Assembly (NCBI GenBank): GCA_963580285.1
Contig: CAUZLF010000692.1
Location: 62,001-126,000 of the forward strand
Length of the DNA: 64,000 nucleotides
Direction of reading: 5' to 3'
DNA from: Lucinisca nassula
Lineage: Eukaryota > Mollusca > Bivalvia > Lucinida > Lucinidae
Shown: positions 33,831 to 45,100 of the stretch, one piece after another
How positions within the stretch are numbered: position 1 is the first letter of the stretch
Layout: each line of letters starts with the position of its first letter
Notes under the pieces: model-generated
Database searches by the model: none
What the model saw: only the letters and a program-made list of their open reading frames with translations
What the model was told of the DNA's origin: nothing
Made by a program: the position numbers and the translations under genes

Positions 33831-34089
33831 AACAGAGTTAATTCAGTTGTTGTTTTTTTTTCAATCCATTCTGCCGATCGTGATCTTGTCACTTTCGCAT
33901 TTCATTTTTTTTTTCACATTTGTATAGGAAGCCAGTCTGTTCTGAGGGTATTGATTACTCCACATTCAGGGTAACAGGTGATGGAAACAGCTTTCTCGGT
34001 TCTTTTTAAGTGTAGCTGTTAATGTGAATTTCTCCAAAAGCATCATTACCGAAAAATCATATGTAATTATGTACACATATTGTAGAAAA
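33831..34089. other. No gene or recognised repeat
   Basis: T-rich runs only. Confidence 0.4.
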
Positions 34090-34350
34090 TTGTGGCCCCT
34101 GCCCATCAGGGCTTGAAGAAATAGATGGGCTGCATGATGCTTCCACGCAGAGCTGAAACCGACCGCACATGAGTACTGGTAAACTGCTTAAAGGATCTAA
34201 GCCTGCCCAGGCAAAACGGTGTGAGTAGGACCATCCATGCTTATAAACCCTATTGGTTTCATTGGATGGCAGGGATTGAGATGTCATTTCATCTCAAAGT
34301 CGGATAAAAATTGGAAGCAACATCTCCAAAATGACCTATACAGTGTTAGT
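34090..34350 (+). mobile_element. SINE, 3' end deleted
   Basis: Complete head and box region (GTACTGGTAAACTGCTTAAA..GGTGTGAGTAGGACC). An internal deletion joins TCGGATAAA to ATTGGAAGC, and the copy stops at CAGTGTTAG. Confidence 0.8.
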
Positions 34351-35383
34351 TTAGTTTAAATTGAGGTTATGTCAGTTTTTATATTGAAGTACGGGATTTC
34401 TTTCCTGAGGGGGTATAAATCTAATAAACAAACGAGTGCATAGTTGAACATGTTGAATGTGTATATTACATTTTATCTTTCGATTAATTTTTATGGGTTT
34501 AATGACAGTATTTTCTTTTCACAGAAAACTTATGAGTATCACCCCATTTGAACCCCAGCCATTACCTGTCATTCAATCACACTGATGAATACACTCAGAA
34601 ATCAATTTTCAATTTCATGATCAGCCGCCATTTTATCTGGTATTTGTGAACGCGGGAAGGATTTTTTTGCGTAATTCAGAGTTGATAATATTGTTTTGGA
34701 GTGGAAACTAGAATTAATAATTTCATTTGACGATAAGGAATATATCCCCGATGAACTGAATCGATACCAAGGTAAGAAAGCAGAATAATTTGGTAATTTG
34801 CCTGATGCTATACAGCAGACCAGCTGATTTGCCTATCAATAGATGATGGTCTTAGTCTAATCATGAACGAAAACTGTGGCAAATGAGTATAATGGATGGC
34901 AAACTCGATTGATAGCCTTTCGTACAGCAGACTCATTATCTGGAAGAAGAAGAGAGCAGTTAGAGCCTGACTTGGGACCAACGGCGATAGATCAGGACAC
35001 ATCCATAAAAGACAAGTTGCATGTCATTTGTAAACATTGTCAGTTGAAGAAGTGTTTCTTTGACATGCTTCTTGTGTACCCTTAAGGCAGCTACATGTAA
35101 TTTGATTTGGATCTGTTCATGGACAACCAGATTGAGACAGATGTTCGCACGACCCTGCAGAGCCCAGCACATGACTGGTAGATGTAGATGACTTGGTGAA
35201 CAGACAAATTTACTGTCCATGGAACCTGAACTCATTCATCATGCCAGAAAGTATTTGCAATTCAGATAAAGAGAAAAGATGGGAAAATGGGGCTAATATT
35301 TTGAATTATTTGAAAAAGATGTTATGGATACCCATGAAAAGCTATGTTGTGACCGTTCCAACAAGTACCCACAACATTCCTTT
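34351..35383. other. Low-repeat stretch without a recognised gene
   Basis: One of the few parts free of recognised repeats. It contains an exon-like segment at 34680-34771 (pyrimidine-rich tract plus CAG before, GTAAGA after; one open frame, no start codon). Frames of 69-91 codons at 34876-35235 overlap on opposite strands, and I do not recognise any of them. Confidence 0.3.
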
Positions 35384-37018
35384 TTATCTCACCTGTCACG
35401 TAGTGACAAGGTGAGCTTTTGTGATCACTTTTCATCCGTCGTCCATGTGTGCGTCCGTGAACAAGTCTTCAAACGACATCTCCTCCTAAACCACTGATCG
35501 GATTTTGACCAAACTTCACAGGAATGATCCTTAAACCGGAACCATTTGAACAACTTTGAATGGAGTCAACGCTTTCAAAGTTGTTCAAATGGGCCCGGTC
35601 CATTGCACATCTAGGTCACAGGAGCCAAAAACAGATTTTTTTCACTGAAAACTTGAAAAATCTTCTTTTCTGAAACCACAAGGCCCTGGTCTTTGATATT
35701 TTGGCCCTTTGTGTTTTTCATAGGCTAACATGTATATAGGGAAAAATATTTAAAAATCTTTTTCTCTGAAACCACAAGGTCCAGGTCTTTGATATTTGGT
35801 ATGAAGCTTCATCTAGTGGACCTCTACCAAGATTGTTTAAATTATAGCCCTGGGGCCAAAAATGCCCCCTCGCGGGGGCCTTTGGTTTTACATAGGCTTA
35901 TATAGGGAATTTTTTTTTAAATCTTCTTCTCTGAAACCGAACGCCCAGTTCTTTGACATTTGGTGTGAGGCTTCACTTAGTGAACCTCTATCAAAAGTTT
36001 CACAATATAGGCCTAGTGCAATAAATGCGTCCGCCCTGGGGGCCTTCGGTTTTACATAGGCTTATATAGGGAATCTTCTTCTCTAAAACCGCATAGCCCA
36101 GGTGATATTTGGTATGAAGCTTCATCAAGTGGACTGCTACCAAGATTGTTCAAATTATAGTCCTGGGGCCAAAAATGCCCCCGTCCCGGGGGGCTTTTGG
36201 TTTTACATAGGCTAATATATTGAAAATCTTTAAAAATCTTCTTCTCTGAAATGGCAAGGCCCAGGTCTTTTCGTATTTTGCTTGAAGCTTCATCTAGTGA
36301 ACCTCTAGCAAAATTGTTCAAATTATAGCCCTAGGGCCAAAAATGCCGCCGCCACGGGGCCCTTTGGTTTTACATAGACTTATATAGGGAAAATCTTTAA
36401 AAATCATCTTCTAATTAACATTGGATTATACAGGATACAGGGAAAACCTTTAAAAATCTTCTTCTCCGTAACTGTATGACCCAGGTCTTTGATATTTGGT
36501 GTGGACCTCTACCAAGATTGTTCAAATCATAGCCCTTGGGCCAAAAATGCCTCCGCCCCGGGGCCCTTCGGTTTTACATTGACTTATATAGGGTAATTAA
36601 AAAAAATCTTCTACTCTGAAACTGCAAGGCCCAGGTCTTTGATATTTGGTGTGAAGCTTCATCTAGTGGACCTCTATCAAAATTGTTCAAATTATAGCCC
36701 TAGGTAATAGAAGTCAAGGCAATGAAAACACTTGAAATATTCTTGTCTGAAAGCAGAAGACCAAGGTTTTTGATAATTGACATGAAGCTTCGTCTTGTGG
36801 ATTTCTACCACGATTATTCAAATTCGATATACATATTTATTTCACAATTTCTGTAACATGCAATACATATATACATACAATAATAATTCATAGGAACGAA
36901 AGCTTACAGTGTTGATGGGGACATTAATTCATTGTATACTAGTAGACTCTTCCACTGCCATATATTGGACAAGTCCATTTGTCATATAAGGGGGTCAGGC
37001 CTAATTTTTTTGTTTTTA
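35384..37018 (-). mobile_element. GAGCTAA-type element (reverse) with about 155-bp minisatellite
   Basis: Read on the minus strand the terminus is a GTCAC/GTGAC hairpin followed by AGGTGAGAT. The body units carry CTTCTTCTCTGAAACC, CCAGGTCTTTGATATTTGG, GAAGCTTCATCTAGTGGACC, TTCAAATTATAGCCCTGGGG and GGTTTTACATAGGCTTATAT, about seven copies. 36925-37018 is a fragment of the repeat in 6775-7005. Confidence 0.7.
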
Positions 37019-37881
37019 TTAGCTCACCTGTCATGTAATCACGAGGTGAGCTTTTGTGATCAGTTTTCGTCTGTCGTGCGCCTGTCCTTACGTAAACAAT
37101 TTCTTCAAACCACATCTCCTCCTCCTAACCACTGATCGGATTTTGACCAAACATCATAGGAATGATTCTTAGGCGGTTCCCTTTCAGAAGTGTTCAAATG
37201 GTTCCAGTCCGCAGATCAAGGTCACGGGAGTCAACAACAGATGTTTTTAATGAAAACTTAAAAAATAGTCTCCTCTTAAACCAGGCCTTCGGTAGTAGGT
37301 GTGTAGCTTCATCTAGTGGACCTCTGCCAAGATTGTTCAAATTATAGTCCTGGGGCCAAAATGCCCCTGCCCCGGGGCCCTTTGTTTTTACATAGTCTTA
37401 CGTAGGGAAAAGCTTTAAAAATCTTCTTGTCTGAAACCAGAAGGCTCAGGTGTTTGATCAGAAGCCTCCCTGGTGTTGTGGTTTATGGTTATGCTACCCG
37501 CCTTGTAAACCAGGGATCGCAGGATCGATCCCGGGCTTCTTCAGACTTTGGGATGAGTCTTTAAACCGTCTCCATATGACCTTGGCTGTTGGTAGGATGT
37601 AAAACTCAAACACTCACTCAGGTGTTTGATATTTGGTATGAAGCTTCGTCTTGTGGACCTCTATCAAGATTGTTCAAATTATAGCTCTGGGGCCAAAAAT
37701 GCCCCACCCTGGGGCCGCTTGGTTTTACACTGACTTATATAGGAAAAATCTAAAATAAAAATCTTCTCCAGACCTCTGAAACTGCAAGGCCCAGGTCTTT
37801 GAAATTTGGTGTGTAGCTTTATCTATTGTACCTCTAGCAAGATTGTTCAAATTATGGCCCTGGGGCCAAAAAAGCCACCGC
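37019..37881 (-). mobile_element. Second GAGCTAA-type element (reverse), same minisatellite
   Basis: TTAGCTCACCTGTCATGTAA at 37019 restarts the terminus seen at 35384. Three or four body units follow, cut at about 37881 by a reverse-transcriptase fossil and interrupted by a SINE. Confidence 0.68.
37459..37616 (+). mobile_element. Third SINE family, 158 bp, 14-bp target duplication
   Basis: CTCAGGTGTTTGAT at 37445-37458 and 37617-37630. The head has a B-box-like GGATCGATCCC; the body has GATGAGTCTTTAAACCG and TTGGCTGTTGGTAGG. Tail-only fragments are at 20675-20762 and 60216-60300. Confidence 0.88.
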
Positions 37882-38390
37882 CACATTAAACTTCATCTGC
37901 CAATCGGTCTCCCACACTGCAAGTTGATCCAGGTCATCTTGTAAAATAAGACAGTCAGACGGAGAATATATACTGGACACATCATCAGCAAACAAACTGA
38001 CTGATGACCTGATATTATCAGTCAGATCATTGATGAAAACCAAGAAGAATAGTCCAAGGACTGAACCTTGGGGGACTCTGGATAAAACAGGGACTGGATC
38101 AGATGCTTGGCCATCAAGTACAACTTGTTGTGAGCACCCAGAGAGCCATGAGCTTATCCACATATGTGTGGATCCACTTATCCCATAGTAGTCAAGTTTA
38201 TATAATATGCTAGCCCTCTGTGAGGTACCTTCAACCTTGTCAAAGGCCTTGGCAAAGTCCATGATGATCGAGTCAGTCTGTTTGTGGCCACGATATATGA
38301 ATTTTATAGCCCCATCCAGATTGCCCACAATGTCATGGTAAATTGAACTACTTGCATTTCGCAAGACCTTTGACTTCGGAAACCATGTTT
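37882..38390 (-). pseudogene. Non-LTR retrotransposon reverse transcriptase, fragment
   Basis: The minus-strand frame holds the palm-domain order of a LINE reverse transcriptase: DFAKAFDKV (residues 36-44 of the open frame), a KLDYYGISG block, VPQGSVLG (97-104) and the catalytic FADD (125-128). The reading stops after WQMKFNV, where minisatellite sequence takes over, and nothing before the finger region remains, so about 150 of several hundred residues survive. No endonuclease is present. Jockey/CR1-type affinity is likely but not proven. It cannot mobilise itself. Confidence 0.88.
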
Positions 38391-38689
38391 TAATCAGACT
38401 GGTGAAGGATTGTCTATGGACGTGTCACCAGTAAACATTTCTAATTCTGACAGTCAGCAAGAATGCTCACAAAGGTTATACAGTCAGCAAGAATGCTCTC
38501 AGGTAAAGCTATACAGAACCAAAATGCTGTCTGTTTTAACAAAGGACGTAAGTTAAAGCCTATCCGTATCTGTTTATTGGTAAAATGGTTTGTTGTCTCC
38601 AATTATTCACTTCCCCTCTAGTGTTCAGACTTCAGGTGGGTTAAAACACTATCATCTTTGCTTTTAAACATTAATTAACTGACCGGTAA
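38391..38689. other. No gene; possible degraded LINE sequence
   Basis: A 25-bp motif (CAGTCAGCAAGAATGCTC) is repeated at 38451 and 38480. Upstream RT regions would be expected here on the minus strand but are not readable. Confidence 0.4.
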
Positions 38690-39095
38690 TGCTCATGTCC
38701 GTATCTAGGCTGTGCCTAAGTTCATATTATTTTTAGCTCTAGTGACCATCTAGTTCATCAGAGTGGAATGGTTTGAGCAATTTTGGTAGATGGTCACTCA
38801 AGCAATACTCATGTGAAATTATTTGGAAATCCATCCACTTGTTAAGGAGGAGAACTCTTTTAAAGGTTTTTTTTTCTATTTTCAGCTGTGGTGGCCATCT
38901 TGTTCATCCAAGCGGAACGGTTTGAGCAATTTTGGTAGAGGATCACTCAATGAACATTCCTGTAAAATTATATTGAAATCCATCCACTGGTTAAGGAGAA
39001 GAAGTCGTTTAAAGCTCTTTTCTATTTTTACCCCTGGCGGTCATCTTGTTCATTCGAGCGGAGCAGTTTGAGCAATTTTGGTAGAGGGTCACCTA
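38690..39095 (+). repeat. Minisatellite units (AGCTCTGGCGGCCA type), three copies
   Basis: TTTTTAGCTCTAGTGACCAT, GTTTGAGCAATTTTGGTAGA and ATCCATCCACTTGTTAAGG repeat at about 130-bp spacing; cut at 39095 by the gag-like fragment. Confidence 0.75.
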
Positions 39096-39690
39096 ACTCG
39101 GTAGCATCTTCATTCACAGCCTGCTGCCAAACGGATTCCTCTAGCGGTGCTTCTTTGAGTTCACACTTTTGCTCCAACAACTGCTGTTTGAGTTCCAGCT
39201 CTCTTTGTTCATGCCGTAGTTCAAGTTTATAGGACAACCGTTTCAATTTATGTTCTGCTAGATCACTTTGCTTTTGCATTTCTCAATTTAAATTTTGACG
39301 ATACCAATAACATAATGATGACGTCTGCGAACTGATACGACTCACATCGGAGCGACCATCGTTATCAGCAGTATAGGCCTATTTCGTCCAGACATACACT
39401 TGAAATACCTATCCTGGAACTCGGCGAAGTTCTTCTGATGTATTTCAAAACTTTGCTCCGAATCATTGACTGCATCGGGCTCCGTGCACAGATCCAAACT
39501 TTGTAAATGCCCAGACTTGAACTGTTCATACCTGTCACTAAGTGTACCGTAAAGCTGCTTGACATTCTCTATGTTGCCATAAGTTGTCATGTTCTTCTCC
39601 CGTTCATTGTACAGTTTTGTCAGTTGCCCACATAAGCGATTCACACTCGGTTTACGGCACTAAAATACTGGGATTCGCTCATTGTATCTG
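39096..39690 (-). pseudogene. gag-like fragment of an LTR retrotransposon (BEL/Pao type?)
   Basis: On the minus strand two open segments (about 39644-39342 and 39279-39096) read as charged, helical polypeptide. The first has an LTKLYNEREKNMTTYGN-like start and LSDRYEQFKSGH. After a frame change, the second is a Glu/Lys/Gln-rich coiled coil (RHEQRELELKQQLLEQK). This layout resembles the N-terminal part of BEL/Pao gag proteins, which I state from general familiarity only. A stop codon lies between the segments and the right part is replaced by minisatellite, so it is broken. A diverged host coiled-coil exon remains possible. Confidence 0.4.
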
Positions 39691-39754
39691 CTGAGGCAAT
39701 ACTCGTCGCAATGCCGAATGGTCAGTAATTGCTTTTACCAGCTCTGTACAGCTG

Positions 39755-40022
39755 TGGAGCGTGATGGCTAAGTGGTTAGTGCACTTGCCTCTGATAAGGG
39801 AGGTCCCGGGTCCGATCCCCGGCAGCGGCGATAAAATGTCGGTGTCCGAACACGCTCCATTGGCATCATTTGCAGGGATGAATGTCATAAAGTGCACCGT
39901 CCTTCGGATCGGGATGTTTACTGGAGGCCCCCTGTGCAGGGAGAACCATACCCTATGCAGGTTAAAGAACCTTACCATAATAACATGATTACTGTGTAGG
40001 CTTTCATCCTGCAAAACCTGGA
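39755..40022 (+). mobile_element. Second SINE family, tRNA-like head
   Basis: GTGATGGCTAAGTGGTTAGT is A-box-like and GGTCCCGGGTCCGATCCCC B-box-like. The acceptor-stem ends do not pair, so it is not a working tRNA gene. Body as in 33522-33830. Confidence 0.85.
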
Positions 40023-40814
40023 GTTTATGTAATGTACACCTGCGGTAATGCTCAAATGTGACCGACGCAGTATCAGTAGAAAGAAAGAAACAAAGAAAGT
40101 CGAGAATTGTAAGAACTTCGGGCCTAACAACGAATAATCTGCGAGACACGCGCCTCCATATCGTTTATGTTCTTTTATTATCGTTGTAACATCTTTGTAT
40201 TGGCGTTCTAATGGTATTTTATACCGCAACCAGGCACCCTAGTAGCTTAATAAAGGGGTCGAATAACTGCACGCTATAATCGGTAGTGACCTATAATACC
40301 TTCTACTGACCTATAATACGTCTAGTGACCGTTTATAGACTGGACCTTCTTTTCAGGTCCCTAATTTGCAAATGTAAACAATAACATGCAACCTTTTATA
40401 CACGGAAAACAGCTAAATAGCAAGTTACAATCTTTTCAATATTTATTTGAACAATTTTTCAGAAATTCAAGCTAAATTCTTACCTTCTCGGGCTTTCCTG
40501 GTTTGAATGGTCCGTTGGAATAATTGCGCACTGCTACTGCGGTTACGTCTCAACCTTGAAAAGGATTTCTAAAGCTAAAACAAAGTATTTATTCGCAGAT
40601 TTTCATACAGAATGTAAAGCGCTGAAAAACTTTTATTCGAGCGTCCATGTTGTTTCCAACGTCTGCGTGGCGCGGTGACTTAGCACTATTTGACGTCACG
40701 TTATACAACGTGTGCGCGCTATGGCACAGGAAGTCGTTTAACATGCCGCGCTGTCTGCTGTCTTATTTGCTTAATTATTGCGAAATCCCTTGGTTGTTTT
40801 GAGTTGCGGTATAA
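40023..40814. other. No gene recognised
   Basis: Short direct repeat GACCTATAATAC twice near 40290-40320; otherwise unassigned. Confidence 0.4.
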
Positions 40815-40953
40815 AGTAAATACATGATTAGTGTCTTTAATAATAAAATATAATCGGGTTGCCGCGACAATTTCAAAGGGGCTCGCCCCTATAAAATTGT
40901 CTAAGGCTCACCAATTATATTTTATTATTAAAGACACTAACCATGTATTTACT
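40815..40953. mobile_element. Foldback MITE, 139 bp
   Basis: AGTAAATACATGATTAGTGT opens and ACACTAACCATGTATTTACT closes; complementarity continues through CTTTAATAATAAAATATAAT. A small GGGGCTCGCCCC hairpin is at the centre. Confidence 0.85.
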
Positions 40954-41697
40954 ATGTAACGGCGATTCTCTGGAATTATGCAAAAATAAAACCAATTCCG
41001 GAATTACATAATAAACGGAATTCAACTAGAGACAGTTGATTTTCAACTAACTCGCGTTGATCTCTATTGTACTCGCAGCGATAGGCGACAATCTTTAATT
41101 TGCATTCCAAGGCGTTTCTTCTGTCGCGGTTTATTTTTGTCATGGTTTGTCTTCGGGTATTTTTGTCGCTTATGTTATTTTATTTTGGATAGCATATGAG
41201 TCATTTTGTGGGAAAGTAACTGTCCTTTTAGCTTTCCGCTATTGATGTTTCCACTAGGGTGTGTTGTTTCATGTTTGCGTTTCTTTCCCTTTGGTGTCCC
41301 TGATGGGAGTTGTGGGTTATTTGTATCGATTTCTGATCATTGCCTCCACTTCTACTTTAAATGAACTTAGCATTATTCCTGAATTTAATAACGCATCTTC
41401 TAATAAGATAACATAAATGAACTAGTTTATCGTTTGGTAATATAAGTATGTCTCTTACCGACTATGCGATCTTTTAGGCCCTCGAAATCCTTAAAATGTC
41501 GACCGATACGGTACATCGTCTTAACTTGTTGTCAAGGTAATCACGTTTTAAGCGTGGAAAACCTGCTCTATGGTATTTGGGAACAACAACTGTGCAGATT
41601 GGCCTGCGCATTTGCACAGTCTGATCAGCACCTTTGTGTTCGATGCTCACGCAGTACAATACGTCAGATAAAATAAAAGATAACATAAGAATCTTAT
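40954..41697. other. No gene; repeat debris
   Basis: Short GGAATT-rich palindromes near 40970-41040 and a fragment of the GCGCA..CAGTCTGATCAG MITE at 41595-41645. Confidence 0.4.
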
Positions 41698-41824
41698 ATG
41701 GGTGTGAGGGGTGGATAGAAAAATCCGTCCCAAGGGTCACTGTCCGGCATCACGAGGCTTGCCGAGTGATGCCGGACAGTTATACCGAGGGACGGATTTT
41801 TCTATCCACCCCTCACATCCATAT
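41698..41824. mobile_element. Foldback MITE, 127 bp
   Basis: TGGGTGTGAGGGGTGGATAG and CTATCCACCCCTCACATCCA are the ends; AAAAATCCGTCCC and CTGTCCGGCATCAC also pair across the centre near 41760. Open frames running through it on both strands follow from the symmetry. Confidence 0.88.
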
Positions 41825-42288
41825 TGGATTCTTTTTCTTGCATACCTTCCATTTCTTAGCTCGGAATTTCAATGCTGCAGTCACTTCGGGTACCAACGTC
41901 CGCCACATTGTGTTGACACTGCAGGAATGTAAAGTGACGTCACGGATCGTGCATGACGGCAACCTTAAACGACGGCGCATACAAGGTCGTAATCAACCAG
42001 TGCATTTATCAAACACGCGATCATATTCGATTTGGGATCGGAACACCAGGGTTAGACTGAAATTTCTATCCCAGGGTAAAATCGCGGATTTCCTTGTCTG
42101 GTGTGCAAGAAACAACTTTATCATATGACGTTGTTGATAAGCAGTGGATAACGTCGTGTAATGAAAATCGTATGACCACACGTGTAATACCACTTTAAGT
42201 AACGTCATGACGACGTCTATGTCAACAATGCATTTTTGTGGAAAAAAATGTCAAATTAAAAGTTGAAAAAATCAAATTTAAATTGGTC
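41825..42288. other. No gene recognised
   Basis: A plus-strand frame ends at 42128 but begins inside the preceding foldback, and I do not recognise its product. Confidence 0.4.
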
Positions 42289-42405
42289 ATATGATAAACA
42301 GAATATTACACTCGTGGTCATTTCATAGGATATTTATGAAACTCGCCGAAGGCTCGTTTCATAAATATCATATAAAATGACCTCTCGTGTAAGATCCTCT
42401 ATGTT
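42289..42405. mobile_element. Foldback MITE
   Basis: AAACAGAATATTACACTCG..GTCATTTCATA faces TATAAAATGACCTCTCGTGT; GGATATTTATGAAAC pairs with GTTTCATAAATATC around CGCCGAAGG. A partial copy is at 19372. Confidence 0.78.
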
Positions 42406-42411
42406 TATGAA

Positions 42412-42549
42412 TTGGCACAAGTAAAGCCATCAACAAAGAACCAAACAAAAACCACAAACAAGGACAGAAAAAATAACCACAAAAAAGACACACACATACA
42501 TAAACAACCAACAAAAGCACATACAGAAACTATAAAAAATAAAGGCACT
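42412..42549 (+). repeat. A/C-rich low-complexity stretch
   Basis: Runs of CAAA, AAAAC and ACACA; any peptide read from it is Lys/Asn/Thr-rich and not a gene. Confidence 0.7.
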
Positions 42550-42554
42550 AACAA

Positions 42555-42625
42555 CAAGAGCTGTCATCAGACAACATGCTTGTCTGGGAAAGTGTCTTGG
42601 GGGCCATGGGCATAGGTGGCGATAC
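42555..42625 (+). mobile_element. CAAGAG-type element, 5' end only
   Basis: CAAGAGCTGTCATCAGACAA followed by the CTTGTCTGGGAAAGTGTC block; the body is missing. Confidence 0.5.
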
Positions 42626-42639
42626 TGCCTTATGAACGT

Positions 42640-43090
42640 TTGGACCTGTATCTATCACCACAGTTCCGATCATATTCGAACCAGATTGATAAGCTGTGCA
42701 AAAAGACTGCGACAAACTTATGGCTCATGTATAGAATTACAACCTATCTGTCCCGAGGCCATGGAATTCATTTTTTATAAAACATACATACCGCCCCATA
42801 TTGATTACTGTAATATCATGAGGGGTGGAACGTCTTAAATATATCTAGATAGGATTTTTCGTCTTCCAAGTAGCAAAACAAATTGAACTATAATGTGAAC
42901 AATATAGTGAAAAGTATGGAAGATCTAAAACTTTTAAATATATTTGATACAATACGCTTGAGAAGGGTATCAAGGAGTGCAGTTCCACAGTATGTTAACG
43001 AAATGTTTCAGAAAAAGCTCAGACCAAAAATACATCACAGTTAAGAAGACAGTTATTCCTCCAAGGCCAAGCAAAGAAATATTCAAACAA
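42640..43090 (+). pseudogene. LINE reverse transcriptase, C-terminal remnant
   Basis: Shifting plus-strand frames give the order seen after the palm domain in CR1/L2-type LINEs: a KLCKKTATNLWLMYRI-like segment, FYKTYIPPHIDYC, then after stops LNIFDTIRLRR and VPQYVNEMF. At least two frame changes and stops make it a fossil. It ends where the mariner fossil begins. Confidence 0.6.
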
Positions 43091-43097
43091 AGTACAA

Positions 43098-44340
43098 CGA
43101 GGGTCGTTCAATAAGTATTTGGCCTTACCTACTTAGAGTCATGATTGACCTTTTCTTTTTCCACATAGTTTCCCCACAGCAATATTCACTTCCTCCATCG
43201 ATGTTCCAAGGCTGAAAGTCCATTTTTATTTTATAGAATTCAGGTTCTTTAGAGTCAGTCCACCCTCAAAGGCTTAAGCTATTCATCTGACCGGAAGAGA
43301 CATCCACGCATTTCTTTCTTCAGGTTCGGAAACAAACGTTATCACTGGGTGCCAGATCAGGACAATAGGGTGGATGGAGTTAGGGTTTGAAACCGCTCCG
43401 CTTCATTGTGTCCACAGAAACTTTGCAAGTATGAACTCTAGCATTGTCATCTTGCAACGGCACACCTTTTGTAATTTTTCCGTGCCTTTTCTGTACTAAG
43501 CTGCACGTAATTGGTCCAAAATATTAGTGTTGTAGTGATAGGTATAAAATACCCTCTGTTACATCAGCATAATAGTCCCCATTAATAGTCTGGCCATGTG
43601 ATAAATAGTCCACCAACAGAACCCCCTTGCTATCCCAAAACACTGTTTCCATGACCTTGCCAACTGAAGGCTGAGTCTTGAGTTACTTTGGACGCTGTGC
43701 ATCGTGACTAGTCCATTGTTTATTCTGCTGTTTAGGGCCGCGACATACCAAAGTCGTTAAAAATGGTACTAGCTGCTCCTCGTTTGGCACTCAGATTTAC
43801 GGGGTAGAGCTAGGACTGGTCGATCCAGTGTCAGGATAATGTGACTGGGTGTGGTATCATGTCATGTGTCTGGGACATGATACTTCAGTGAGGCAGCACT
43901 ATAAACGTGAGCATTGAGCTCCCTGTCGCAACCAGACACCGTCGTGATATGACTGAAAAATTGTTGAAAGCGACGTTAAACCCGAATTCACACACACAAT
44001 TCTGCTGTTTAGTCTCAGGATCATAGTGATGGATCCAAGATTTGTCCCCGGTAACAATTCTGTCAAGAAAGTCTTCCGGATCAGAATAATTTCTTTCCAT
44101 AAGTGACTCAGACATTGACATTCGGACAGCTCGTTGTTCTTTTCTAAGGCATTTTGGCACCAAACGCACTGAAAGCTTCCTAATGCCCAGCCGTCCATGT
44201 AAAATGGTAAACACGCTACCATCAGAAATACCAATCTGCTTGCCAATTCCTCTGTCCTGCTTTAATAGTTCCCTTAGATAACGTTCACGGGTCTTCCACT
44301 ACGGTGATCGTCTTCCAGCGTTACCCGACCACGTTTAAAT
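43098..44340 (-). pseudogene. mariner-like transposon, broken transposase
   Basis: CGAGGGTCGTTCAATAAGTA at 43098 is a mariner-type terminal repeat. On the minus strand the transposase reads through LHGRLGIRKLSVRLVPKC, then a block with the first acidic catalytic residue altered in context (VTGDKSW, the usual Glu changed to Lys), and PSVGKVMETVFWD-like and NGDYYADVT-like blocks in other frames. A SINE interrupts it and the far end is cut by the element at 44341. Inactive. Confidence 0.88.
43736..43998 (+). mobile_element. Fourth SINE family, 263 bp, 14-bp target duplication
   Basis: ATTCTGCTGTTTAG flanks it at 43722-43735 and 43999-44012. It contains GGTCGATCCA (B-box-like), ATGTCATGTGTCTGGGACAT, CTTCAGTGAGGCAGCACTAT and the 3' end GAAAGCGACGTTAAACCC plus a CACA tail. 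It splits the mariner transposase. Confidence 0.92.
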
Positions 44341-44915
44341 TAAGAAATAGATCAGCTCTATATGTGATTTGTTGAGTAATAAATCACAGTTTGGCGGTCA
44401 GTTGTAAAGTAGATCAAATCACGAGCGCGTAGCGCGCGTGATTTGTCTACTTACAACTGACCGACAAACTGTGATTTATAACTCAACAAATCACAAACTA
44501 GACCTGATCTATTTCGATTCTAAGAGGCTGAAAATCGGCAATAATGTTGTTGTTTCCTTCAAAATCTGACAACTTTTCGACATTGTTAGAAGAAATCCCG
44601 CTAAAATAATCGACTGAAACACATGCATTTATATCCTTTTCTAACGTTTTCGATACTAGAATATGACGTTACACCGTCTAACGTCAAGGAAATCGACTAG
44701 TGACGTCATAAATTTGCAATTTTTAATGACATCACTCATCACGCTCTCCCTTGCTGTGATTTGTTGCAGAATAAAACACAGTTGTTTTCCATTGCCTATA
44801 TAAGCGCGCTGTGTTAGAATTCAGCTTAAATCGACGTCCACAATCCCCGCCCTTACTTCCGTCGCGATTCAGACAAAAGATTAGTTCAGTCCGCATGAAG
44901 CTTCCTAACTCATCA
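44341..44915 (+). mobile_element. Foldback-ended element, about 570 bp, inverted partner at 50940
   Basis: Starts with a palindrome of about 170 bp (44346-44517: GAAATAGATCAGCTCTATAT.. and ..GACCTGATCTATTTCGATTC, centre GAGCGCGTAGCGCGCG). A non-palindromic part follows with GACGTTACACCGTCTAACGT, AATCGACTAGTGACGTCA and CTATATAAGCGCGCTGTGTT. Confidence 0.8.
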
Positions 44916-45100
44916 GTGCAACATCTCCCAGAACACAAAAATCAAACAACCACAGAGATGAAACAACGATGAAGACACGACCGCAAGAAACACCTGAAAT
45001 GTTGGAACAGAGGATAAACAACGGATAGACTCCGATCGTTAAGCCCACAATTAATTTATTGCTGCCCGTTCAAAGTTCATGCTTTTGTTATTATTCTTTG

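Noticed and set aside
34876..35235. Overlapping 69- and 91-codon frames on opposite strands
   Set aside because: No recognised family, no splice context, and overlap on both strands suggests chance; noted only as unexplained sequence.
39763..39832. tRNA gene
   Set aside because: A and B boxes are present but the acceptor ends do not pair and the same body follows the head in the copy at 33522-33830; it is a SINE head. The same reasoning applies to 51620-51690 and 37459-37530.
41634..42128. 164-codon open frame
   Set aside because: Its first third runs through a foldback MITE and its start lies in repeat debris; no recognisable domain.
44732..44938. Promoter and small gene suggested by CTATATAAGC with an open frame
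   Set aside because: The segment is a copy of an interspersed element whose partner at 50940 lacks the TATA string; no domain seen.
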